The notes beneath the pieces are model-generated. The model saw only the letters and a program-made list of their open reading frames with translations, was not told where the DNA came from and ran no database searches. The position numbers and the translations under genes are program-made. A DNA stretch of 64,000 nucleotides from Moritella sp. 24 (lineage in GTDB: Bacteria; Pseudomonadota; Gammaproteobacteria; Enterobacterales; Moritellaceae). Position 1 is the stretch's first letter. Each line of letters opens with the position of its first letter. The stretch spans positions 1,931,505 to 1,995,504 of the forward strand of contig NZ_CP056123.1 of the NCBI RefSeq assembly GCF_018219155.1. The letters run 5' to 3'. Below, piece after piece: positions 17,350 to 25,049 of this stretch.

Positions 17350-18108
17350 TTGACTCAGTTTCGTCCTTGTATCGATTTACACCAAGGTAAAGTAAAACAA
17401 ATAGTTGGCGGTAGCTTGAATGACCAAGGTGCAGCAACTAACTTTATTAGTCAGTATGATGCTGCTTATTATGCTGACATTTATTGCCAGAACGATTTAC
17501 GCGGTGGCCATGTTATTGCGTTAGGCCCAAATAATGAAGCGGAAGTATTAAAAGCATTAGCGGCATGGCCCCAAGGGTTACAGTTTGGTGGCGGTGTTAA
17601 TTTAACGAATGCGGCTAAATATATAGCAGCAGGCGCATCTCACGTTATTGTTACATCCTATCTATTTGATGGTGATGAATTTAGCTGGGATAAACTCGCG
17701 CAGTTGAAAGCCTTGATTGGTAAAGAACACTTAATTTTAGATCTTAGCTGCCGAAAAACGGCGCAAGGATGGAATATTGCAACTAATCGTTGGCAAACAG
17801 TGACAAGTACCGTTATTAATGAAGCAACCTTGTTACAACTATCTGAGCATTGTGCTGAATTTTTGATTCATGCGGCTGATGTAGAGGGGCTGCAGAATGG
17901 TATAGATCAAGAACTCGTCACTTTATTGGGTCAGCATACGACTATTCCTGTTACTTATGCGGGTGGTGCAAGATGCATCGATGATCTTATTTTGGTCGAT
18001 CAATTATCAAATGGTAAGGTCGATTTAACGATAGGCAGTGCGCTCGATATATTTGGTGGTTCAGGCATCACATTACAGCAATGTATTGACTGGAATAAAC
18101 AGCACTAA
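17350..18108 (+). CDS. Eukaryotic-type HisA (HIS6-like ProFAR isomerase)
   Basis: A 252-residue (beta/alpha)8 barrel resembling fungal/plant HIS6 more than bacterial HisA. It has CIDLHQGKVKQIVGG at the start, then HVIALGPNN, DLSCRKT, FLIHAADVEGL, YAGGA and GKVDLTIGSALDIFGG, all characteristic of the eukaryotic type. The reaction is isomerisation of ProFAR to PRFAR, step four of histidine synthesis. The start is TTG 17350, with GAGGAG at 17337-17342; the product then aligns with the yeast N-terminus. A 7-bp inverted repeat (ACGATCA-N5-TGATCGT) lies at 17304-17322. No other his gene is near, so it may duplicate or replace a standard hisA; gene transfer is likely. Confidence 0.88.
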   Translation: MTQFRPCIDLHQGKVKQIVGGSLNDQGAATNFISQYDAAYYADIYCQNDLRGGHVIALGPNNEAEVLKALAAWPQGLQFGGGVNLTNAAKYIAAGASHVIVTSYLFDGDEFSWDKLAQLKALIGKEHLILDLSCRKTAQGWNIATNRWQTVTSTVINEATLLQLSEHCAEFLIHAADVEGLQNGIDQELVTLLGQHTTIPVTYAGGARCIDDLILVDQLSNGKVDLTIGSALDIFGGSGITLQQCIDWNKQH

Positions 18109-18119
18109 CATGCCTTGTT

Positions 18120-18160
18120 ATAACAGGTATTATTATAAAACATGTGATAACACCTGTTAT
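18120..18160 (+). terminator. Terminator-like hairpin after the HIS6-type gene
   Basis: ATAACAGGTATTAT at 18120-18133 pairs, with one mismatch, with ATAACACCTGTTAT at 18147-18160. No long T-run follows. Confidence 0.4.
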
Positions 18161-18314
18161 TGTTCGAAATAGAAGAATAATAGCGAGGTTAAATGGGGTA
18201 AAGCTGTGATGATAATCAACTAATACTATTATTATTCATCTGTAATATAAAAGAACTTTAAAATATAGAGTCATTCTACTAAGATATCCTGTCTATTTTG
18301 GTTTGTGGTTTATT

Positions 18315-19592
18315 ATGAGTGGTATTAAAGTTACTGTGGATCGTATCCAAGTAGGGAATTATGTAAAATTACCCTTGGGCTGGTGTGATCACCCCTTCAT
18401 GTTCAATAATTTCAAAATTGACACTCAAGAAAAACTTCTCCTTATCCGTAAACTTGGCGTCTCACATGTCACGGTTTATCCGCAGCGCAGTGATAATGGG
18501 CTTTTACCTCTACCAGAGCCAAATTCTGAATTTAAAATTCAACCTTCTGATATGTCGAATGTTGATCTTGAAGGAATTAAGCGTGAATTGTGGGAACGTA
18601 AACAAGACCGAATAGAAAAATTAAAAAGCCATCGCCGTAAAATAACAAAAACAGAAAAAAACTTTCAATCAGCGATGACTCAAGTTCGTTCAGTGATGGT
18701 GAAACTGAGCAGTCGACCACTTAATGCCATTGACGAAGCTCAGCAACTGGTCGGTGATATGGTTGAGTCGTTATTAAAAGAAGAACATATTGTTTTACAC
18801 TTGATGAGTGAAACAAAAGAAAATGAAAGTATTTATTATCATTCACTAAACGTATCTGTATTGGCTATGCTATTGGCTAAAATGAAAAATTTAAGCGCGG
18901 ATGAAATAAAGGCTATTGGCATGGGTGCGCTATTTCATGACATGGGCAAGTTAAAAATTCCACCACAGATATTACGTAAAAAAACGGCGCTTACGAGCGC
19001 AGAGCAGAATTTTTTAAATTTACACCCTAAATATGGCTTTGATCTTGTTAATCTTGTAGATACGTTTCCAGAATCGGCTAAGTCGATTATTTCTCAACAC
19101 CATGAATTATTAGATGGTAGTGGTTACCCACAAGGTTTATCAGGAAGTGAAATTGATTCATTCACACAACTTGTTAGTGTGGTAAATAAATACGATACCT
19201 TGTGTCATCCGAATGATATCGCTAAAGCACGCGTACCATCAAATGCATTGTCATGGCTATATAAAAGCAGTGCCGGTAAATATAATCAAGATGACTTAAA
19301 GCTTTTAGTTAAGGTTCTCGGTATTTATCCCCCCGGCAGTGTTGTACGATTATCGAATGAACAAATAGGCATGGTATTGTCAGTAAATTCAGACCGATTG
19401 TTGTATCCAAATATCCTTATTTACGATCCAGAAATACCACGTGCAGAAGCGCCCATTATCGATCTGGAAGAGCGGGAACTATCGATTACTGGCGTTATAA
19501 AACCTGATAAATTACCGGAACGGATTCATGAATACTTAAGTCCACGAAGCCGAATTAGTTATTATTTCGAAAGTACACAGAATAATAGTTAA
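18315..19592 (+). CDS. HD-GYP domain phosphodiesterase with DUF3391
   Basis: A 425-residue soluble protein with an N-terminal DUF3391 region (VDRIQVGNYVKLPLGWCDHPF), a basic coiled linker (about 90-120) and an HD-GYP domain with HDMGK (His 208) and HHELLDGSGYP (His 262) at normal spacing. All catalytic residues are present, so cyclic-di-GMP hydrolysis is expected. The start is ATG 18315 (MSGIKV); the frame opens slightly upstream but without a ribosome site. A pilin gene follows in the same direction after a gap, but co-transcription is not evident. Confidence 0.88.
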   Translation: MSGIKVTVDRIQVGNYVKLPLGWCDHPFMFNNFKIDTQEKLLLIRKLGVSHVTVYPQRSDNGLLPLPEPNSEFKIQPSDMSNVDLEGIKRELWERKQDRIEKLKSHRRKITKTEKNFQSAMTQVRSVMVKLSSRPLNAIDEAQQLVGDMVESLLKEEHIVLHLMSETKENESIYYHSLNVSVLAMLLAKMKNLSADEIKAIGMGALFHDMGKLKIPPQILRKKTALTSAEQNFLNLHPKYGFDLVNLVDTFPESAKSIISQHHELLDGSGYPQGLSGSEIDSFTQLVSVVNKYDTLCHPNDIAKARVPSNALSWLYKSSAGKYNQDDLKLLVKVLGIYPPGSVVRLSNEQIGMVLSVNSDRLLYPNILIYDPEIPRAEAPIIDLEERELSITGVIKPDKLPERIHEYLSPRSRISYYFESTQNNS

Positions 19593-19661
19593 TAAAGTGA
19601 TACACAACTAGGCTTTTTACTCTATAATTGTCCTCCTGATTAGCCCTAAAGGTTTATAATT

Positions 19662-20207
19662 TTGAATACGCTACAACGTGGTTTTACCCTTATAGAATTG
19701 GTTATTGTTATTATCGTGCTTGGCATTTTGTCTGCTACAGCGCTTCCACGATTTATTAATCTTGCTGATGATGCGGATATAGCGGTTGTCGAAGGCACGG
19801 CTGGGGCATTGAAAAGTGCGGTTAACCTTGCTCATAGCAAGTGGATACTTATGGGGTCACCAACTGATCGTGAATCAAATAATGATATTCCACTTTACGG
19901 CACAGGTGATGAAGGGAAAATTGATTTTAATGACACAGGTTGGCCCGCGCAAAGCTTTACTGGTAATGACAGTGTAATTAAAACAGATAACCGAGATGAT
20001 TGTATTTCACTTTGGAATACAATCTTAAATACTGGTGGCAGTAAGATAGATAAATCGAGTGGTTATAATGACGATTTTACAGCTGTATATGGCGATTATA
20101 ACCAGCCGAAAGAACCAGCAGGTGTTTGTCAGTATCAACGTACTAGTAATCGATCATTGTACATCCGCTATGACAGTAATAATGGCAGTGTAACGACGCA
20201 TCAATAA
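19662..20207 (+). CDS. MSHA-type type IV prepilin, paralogue 2
   Basis: A 181-residue prepilin with leader MNTLQRG and the class III signal [20 protein letters not shown], followed by LPRFINLADDADIAVVEGTAG. The C-terminal half has two cysteines (DDCISLW and GVCQYQ). It starts with TTG 19662, with AAAGG about nine bases upstream. Its N-terminal 50 residues are close to the other three pilins in the window, while the C-terminal part has diverged fully. Confidence 0.85.
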   Translation: MNTLQRGFTLIELVIVIIVLGILSATALPRFINLADDADIAVVEGTAGALKSAVNLAHSKWILMGSPTDRESNNDIPLYGTGDEGKIDFNDTGWPAQSFTGNDSVIKTDNRDDCISLWNTILNTGGSKIDKSSGYNDDFTAVYGDYNQPKEPAGVCQYQRTSNRSLYIRYDSNNGSVTTHQ

Positions 20208-20212
20208 TCCCG

Positions 20213-20241
20213 ATAGCGATTCATGTATGATGAATCGCTAT
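20213..20241. terminator. Convergent terminator hairpin
   Basis: A perfect 12-bp stem (ATAGCGATTCAT with its complement) and a 5-nt loop lie between the pilin and the convergent DUF547 gene. Confidence 0.6.
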
Positions 20242-20251
20242 AATATACAAA

Positions 20252-21097
20252 TTATTCAGGCTGATTTAAACGCCAATCATACTCAAAATCTATATCACCA
20301 GGGCTTTGTTGAAATAATATCAAAGCCTGCTTTAATCTTGGATTCGCATAGCGTTTTAGATGTTCAATTAAGGCATTATCATCATCGCCAAAATCTTCTG
20401 AATACCATTTGTAAATACTTGAAATTTCGAGATCACCTCCTTTAATTTTCACGCCTCTTGGGTGATTGATATAAGCATATGCACCCGCAGTTAAAAGTTG
20501 CTCAGTATTATTGCCAGTAAACACGGTTGCAGATAAATTTGGGCAACCATAACTGGCACAGTTTACAGCATAATGAATACGTGGGTCTTGCCAAATAGGG
20601 CGCAGTATTTCATGTTCAATGTCATTTAAGCTTAGCGTTTTTCCGTTGATGACTGCTGCATCATCATCCCATGGACCAAAAGAAAAGAAACGTTTACCGA
20701 GTTTAGTAATCGATTTAACTGGGTAGTTATCTAATATCAATTGTACTGTCAGGGCGTTATATAAGTTAATCCAATAAGCTTGTTGCTGTATTTTTGAGTG
20801 CTGTAACGGGTCGATTTGTTGTAGTCTAGCAAGGTATTGTTTAAGGATTCGTTTATCGGCTTTAGTGACATGCTGATAGTTAAATAAGTTAATCTGCGTG
20901 TTATTTTTACTTGTGATTAAATAGCGGGTCAAAATATATTGCCACTGACTATGGTCAACATCTTGCAACATTGATTCATTACTCTTATCCCAATAGGATA
21001 GGGGGGCTGTAATACTCGCAGTAGAGTACAAACCGCTTAGTATAATGAATAAACTTAAAAACCCCTTGATGACGATTCGCTTTATATTCTTATTCAC
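20252..21097 (-). CDS. DUF547 secreted protein
   Basis: A 281-residue protein with an N-terminal signal peptide or anchor (residues about 8-30) and a DUF547 domain: YWINLYNALTVQLILDNYPVKSI, DIEHEILRP, and the HYAVNCASYGCPNL segment with a cysteine resembling a papain-like active site. The family is widespread and its function is undefined. The start is GTG 21097 with a TAGGTAGG ribosome site. It is monocistronic. Confidence 0.85.
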   Translation of the reverse strand: MNKNIKRIVIKGFLSLFIILSGLYSTASITAPLSYWDKSNESMLQDVDHSQWQYILTRYLITSKNNTQINLFNYQHVTKADKRILKQYLARLQQIDPLQHSKIQQQAYWINLYNALTVQLILDNYPVKSITKLGKRFFSFGPWDDDAAVINGKTLSLNDIEHEILRPIWQDPRIHYAVNCASYGCPNLSATVFTGNNTEQLLTAGAYAYINHPRGVKIKGGDLEISSIYKWYSEDFGDDDNALIEHLKRYANPRLKQALILFQQSPGDIDFEYDWRLNQPE

Positions 21098-21444
21098 AAT
21101 TAACCTACCTATGCTTATACCGCTGGATTATTTTAATATTACTGGGCTTGTTCTATACCGTTGAGCTTGTTCTATACCACGAGCTTATTCTATACCATTG
21201 AACTTATTCTATATCACGAGTCTTATATAATAGTCTTCATCATGGGTTTAATAATGTGAGAGCTAGAACGATTTTAATGCATTGATAATATTATAGAAAC
21301 CAACCTAATTGACTATATTTTATAATGAATTAGGTTTATGTGATTGTCGTATACTTTATTATCGTATACAAATAGCTTGATTTGGGCTATCTTCCCGAAT
21401 CACATTTTTATTAATGTCGATCTTTATTACTGTTTGGAGTATTA
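21098..21444. other. Divergent intergenic region with degenerate repeats
   Basis: About 350 bp between the divergent DUF547 and outer-membrane protein genes. It contains the degenerate repeat at 21146-21220 and otherwise AT-rich sequence; promoters of both genes must lie here but were not assigned. Confidence 0.5.
21146..21220. repeat. Four degenerate 18-19 bp repeats (GCTTRTTCTATACC...)
   Basis: Four head-to-tail copies of a unit close to GCTTGTTCTATACCGTTGA, each with a few changes, within the promoter region of the DUF547 gene. Confidence 0.8.
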
Positions 21445-22794
21445 GTGTCATATAAAAATATTTGCACCTCACTGTTATGTAGTGCATTACTGATGACAAG
21501 TCAGGTTAGTGCAGAAGATATTGTAGAAAATAATATCAAAAATAGTGTAGAAGAAAGTGCAGTCGAGAGTGCGGTAGAAAGTGCAGTAGAAAGTACTGCG
21601 ACTAGTGCCGATAATAGTAGCGGTAATAGCAGCGGTAATACTACAGCAGACAGCACAGCGAAAAGACCTAATTTTGATGCTGAAGTCGCAGCGGTTCCTT
21701 TCATCATATCAACTGAAACCTTAGGTACAGCCCTTGGTGTCTCCGGTATTATTAAACATGCTGGACAGCCACAGGCATCGATATTCGGTCTTGGTTTATA
21801 CAGTGATAACGACAGTAATATTGGTTTTATTTCATTTAATAACTACGCATTACCAGGCTTGAAACAATGGTTGTTTTCGACAGAGTATTATCGTGGCTAT
21901 TTTAGTAATGGTATCTATTATGTACCAACAACAAGAGCTCCGGGTGATACCCGCGTAACAGATGAAATTATAGCTGAAGGGCTTGAATCATCATTACGTT
22001 TGAATGCTCGATATGTTCTACCTTGGGGCCTCGGCGCTAATGGTGCTGCGCGTAGTTTAGTTCAACAACGTGGCGAGATTGAATTTAATCCGCTTACGTC
22101 TGGTGTTACGAGTATTAACATTACACCATTTAAGCAACAGCGTGAGATCACTGGTTACACAGAGTTACCAAGTGATGCGCAAGGATTAGAGCTTCAATTT
22201 AACTGGGATAATCGTGACAGCATTGGCGACACAGAGTCGGGTAGTCAAACTCGTTTCACTGTTAGACGCGATTTTGGTGATGACGAGCGTAACAGTTGGA
22301 CAACGTGGGAGCTTGAGCAAAGTGCGTTTGTCCCGTTTGATGAGAACATCTTATTTAAAGAACAAGTGTTAGCATTTAACTATTACCTTGCAGATACTCC
22401 AACATGGGATAGTGGTACTGGTCTTGATAATAAGCACCGACCACCCGCATTTGCAGGTGTTAAGTTGGGCGGTTTTAACCGATTACGTGGTTATTCATCA
22501 GGTCAATTTTATAGCCGTAGTGCTGTTGCTTATAGCGCTGAGTATCGTGTGAAACCACATTGGCAACCATTACACAATCTACCATTTTATGATTTCCCTT
22601 GGTGGCAGTGGTCTGCATTTGTTGAAACAGGGCAGGTTGCAGATAGCTTTGATATGGCTGAGTTACATGACGATTTAAAATGGACAGCGGGTTTAGGCTT
22701 ACGTTTTAATGTGGAAGGTGTACTGGTTCGTATTGATTACGCGAAAAGTGAAAATGATGCGCAGATGTGGTTTATGGTTAATCAGCCTTTCTAA
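21445..22794 (+). CDS. Outer-membrane beta-barrel protein, BamA/TamA (D15) superfamily
   Basis: A 449-residue protein with a signal peptide cleaved after about residue 23 (QVSA-ED), then a low-complexity stretch rich in Glu, Ser and Ala made of VESA repeats (about 35-70), then a barrel ending in the aromatic terminus NQPF. FGGxRLRGY-like residues (LGGFNRLRGYSSGQF, about 345) mark the D15 barrel. There are no POTRA domains, so it is not a BamA or TamA orthologue. GTG 21445 follows TGGAG. Role unknown; the family includes secretion and lipid-export barrels. Confidence 0.8.
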   Translation: MSYKNICTSLLCSALLMTSQVSAEDIVENNIKNSVEESAVESAVESAVESTATSADNSSGNSSGNTTADSTAKRPNFDAEVAAVPFIISTETLGTALGVSGIIKHAGQPQASIFGLGLYSDNDSNIGFISFNNYALPGLKQWLFSTEYYRGYFSNGIYYVPTTRAPGDTRVTDEIIAEGLESSLRLNARYVLPWGLGANGAARSLVQQRGEIEFNPLTSGVTSINITPFKQQREITGYTELPSDAQGLELQFNWDNRDSIGDTESGSQTRFTVRRDFGDDERNSWTTWELEQSAFVPFDENILFKEQVLAFNYYLADTPTWDSGTGLDNKHRPPAFAGVKLGGFNRLRGYSSGQFYSRSAVAYSAEYRVKPHWQPLHNLPFYDFPWWQWSAFVETGQVADSFDMAELHDDLKWTAGLGLRFNVEGVLVRIDYAKSENDAQMWFMVNQPF

Positions 22795-22832
22795 AGCGAT
22801 GTCTTAAGTACCTTGATAGAGATATTAAAGTT

Positions 22833-22881
22833 AAAAAAGCCGTGATTATCTCCTGTTAGTGGGATGTAATCACGGCTTTTT
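22833..22881. terminator. Convergent terminator hairpin
   Basis: AAAAAGCCGTGATTA pairs with TAATCACGGCTTTTT, giving a U-run in both directions between the barrel gene and yajD. Confidence 0.9.
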
Positions 22882-22912
22882 AGTATAGATAATTAAGATC
22901 AATAATCAGATG

Positions 22913-23257
22913 TTATTTTTTAAACATTGATTTTAAATCAGCGAATGGATTATAAGTCGCTGATTCTTGGTTGTTATCACCCGCTTCAACTTCTGTCGCG
23001 TATTGATCTTGTTCAGTGTATTTTGAATGCTCGTTGTCATGGCAATATAAGCAGAGTAGTTCCCAGTTACTACCGTCATTTGGGTTGTTACTGTGGTCAT
23101 GGTCCATGTGGTGAACCGTTAACTCTCTTAAGTTAGAATAAACAAATTCGCGTGTGCAGCGGCCACATATCCATGGGAATAACTTAAGTGCTTTTTCGCG
23201 ATAGCCTTGTTCCATACGCTTATAAACAGCGCTAGTACCTAAAGTATCTGATGACAT
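22913..23257 (-). CDS. yajD: YajD-family HNH nuclease-like protein
   Basis: A 114-residue HNH protein matching E. coli YajD almost throughout: GYREKALKLFPWICGRC, REFVYSNLRELTVHHMDHDH, NWELLCLYCHDNEHSKY and NPFADLK. The CxxC pairs (CGRC, CLYC) bind structural zinc and the HHMDHDH/N/H residues form the HNH site. Its cellular substrate is not established. Single gene, divergent from the metallopeptidase gene. Confidence 0.92.
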   Translation of the reverse strand: MSSDTLGTSAVYKRMEQGYREKALKLFPWICGRCTREFVYSNLRELTVHHMDHDHSNNPNDGSNWELLCLYCHDNEHSKYTEQDQYATEVEAGDNNQESATYNPFADLKSMFKK

Positions 23258-23431
23258 GATTGTTCATCCATAATAATAAAAGGGTCATTGTAAAAGTATA
23301 TCGAATACTGATCAACTGCTTATTTAGATAGGTTATTCAGCTATAGATTGGAGGGCGAGAACAGAGTAGATAAGGTAAAGTGGATCGGGTAAAATACTGC
23401 TCATCTTAATTATCAGTATCTAATCTTACTT

Positions 23432-23959
23432 ATGTCTGCTTCAAAAATAGATTCAACCGCACTTAAATACCTCTCATCTTATTCAGATCAAGTCAAAAGC
23501 AAAGTCAAACTGATGTTAGAGCAAGATACACTTGGTAAATTCTTATTAACTAAATACCCTCAAACGCATTCAGTAACGAATGATAAGCAATTGCGGGCAT
23601 ATGTAATGGAATTGAAAAATAATTACCTAAAAAAATCATCGCCAATCAGTAAGATTATTTACGATCCTAAAATTCATGTAGTGAATAATGCTCTTGGTTT
23701 ACATACCTTTGTATCAAGAGTACAGGGCAATAAACTAAAGAGTAAAAATGAAATTAGGATTAGTGATATTTTTAGACGTTGCCCAGAAGCCTTTTTACAA
23801 ATGATTACAGTACATGAGTTATGCCATGTCAGGTTTAAGGATCACGACAAAGCTTTCTACAAGCTTTGTGAACACATGTTGCCAGATTACCATCAACTTG
23901 AATTTGAAATGCGTTTGTATCTAACCCAAGTTGAGTTTAGAGGTGAGATTTACTCGTAG
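23432..23959 (+). CDS. YgjP-like (DUF45/M48-type) metallopeptidase-domain protein
   Basis: A 175-residue protein with the zinc site HELCH (about residues 130-134) followed by KDHDKAFYKLCEHMLPDY, the layout of the YgjP/WLM-like metallopeptidases. No signal peptide or membrane helix is present, so it is cytoplasmic. Substrate unknown. It is convergent with the small zinc-ribbon gene. Confidence 0.78.
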   Translation: MSASKIDSTALKYLSSYSDQVKSKVKLMLEQDTLGKFLLTKYPQTHSVTNDKQLRAYVMELKNNYLKKSSPISKIIYDPKIHVVNNALGLHTFVSRVQGNKLKSKNEIRISDIFRRCPEAFLQMITVHELCHVRFKDHDKAFYKLCEHMLPDYHQLEFEMRLYLTQVEFRGEIYS

Positions 23960-23980
23960 AATAGGGGGAATCGACGTTAA

Positions 23981-24232
23981 TTATTTCATCGTGACCTTGC
24001 CACCGACCATCTTATAAGCCGGTGTGCCACGAATTAGCGTATCTCTTGCAAATACTTGCTCACACTTAGGGCAAGTGCAGGGCGTTTCACAGTAGTCTGT
24101 CACGATACGCTCTTTAAAGCATTTCACCAGACTACCTTTACCGCCTTTACGGTACTTAAATAGCAGTGTTTTACATTTACTGCAAAATATCTCAACAGTT
24201 TGCGTTGGACCTTTCTTATTCGGTTTTGCCAT
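23981..24232 (-). CDS. Small zinc-ribbon protein
   Basis: An 83-residue basic protein with CSKC near residue 17, a CETPCTCPKC cluster in the middle and a lysine-rich N-terminus and centre. The two Cys knuckles suggest one zinc ribbon. Conserved-hypothetical type; the basic surface suits RNA or DNA contact, which is inference. Confidence 0.7.
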   Translation of the reverse strand: MAKPNKKGPTQTVEIFCSKCKTLLFKYRKGGKGSLVKCFKERIVTDYCETPCTCPKCEQVFARDTLIRGTPAYKMVGGKVTMK

Positions 24233-24270
24233 TTAAATATGTCGTTTCTAAAGTTATTATTCTGATAGCG

Positions 24271-24801
24271 CTATATATTACAGGTATCAGGAATATTATC
24301 ACCCTCGTATTGAATACATATTTTCCCTTCACCTGACATATAATAAATAGATCCAATATCTTTATATTTATAATTACAGCGTAGCGCATAACCTTGAACT
24401 TTCACCGTAACAGTTATGTCTGTGTCATCGTTCGCAAGTTTAGATTCTTTTGCTACAGCTCCTTCAACTGTTGTGTTCCAAACACCTTCACAGAAATGTT
24501 CTGAGGCTGGAGCAGGGTAGTGTTCTATCGCGGAGCCTGTCAATGAACGAAAACCGACGTTGTAATAACCTACTGGAGAAAGCGGAGAATTAAACTGCAA
24601 ATGACCTGGACGCCCTTCTAATTCGTGTTTAGCACTAATGACATCAATACCACTCGTTAATGCTCCCGCAAATCCGCTTAACGTCGCTTTTTCTGCATCG
24701 TCTTGTAAGTTAATAAACTTAGGTACAGCCGTTGCGGCTAATATGCCAAGTACAATGATGACAATGACCAGTTCTATAAGGGTAAATCCACGCTGCTTCA
24801 T
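24271..24801 (-). CDS. MSHA-type type IV prepilin, paralogue 3
   Basis: A 176-residue prepilin: leader MKQRG, class III signal [20 protein letters not shown], then VPKFINLQDDAEKATLSGFAGAL. Four cysteines in the C-terminal half (HFCEGVW, LRCNYK, KICIQY, DTCNI) allow two disulfides, more than in the other copies. It stands alone on the minus strand. The N-terminal region is nearly identical to paralogue 1. Confidence 0.85.
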   Translation of the reverse strand: MKQRGFTLIELVIVIIVLGILAATAVPKFINLQDDAEKATLSGFAGALTSGIDVISAKHELEGRPGHLQFNSPLSPVGYYNVGFRSLTGSAIEHYPAPASEHFCEGVWNTTVEGAVAKESKLANDDTDITVTVKVQGYALRCNYKYKDIGSIYYMSGEGKICIQYEGDNIPDTCNI

Positions 24802-25049
24802 GCTAACACTTTAGGGTTATTAAATGTAAGTGAATAGTATATAACTGTAGCCTGCAATTAAAGGCGAATGTTTAATTAGTAAGATATCTAACAGAAATCA
24901 ATAAACATACATATGATAACGGATGCTAAAAATACTTAATCTATTGTTTTACAGTGGTATATATATGGAGTGTACTTGCTTTGAGAACCTTTGTAGTTCA
25001 GGATATCTCTATCGAATAGATAATTAAATTGATGAGGGTTCTTTCCTAA

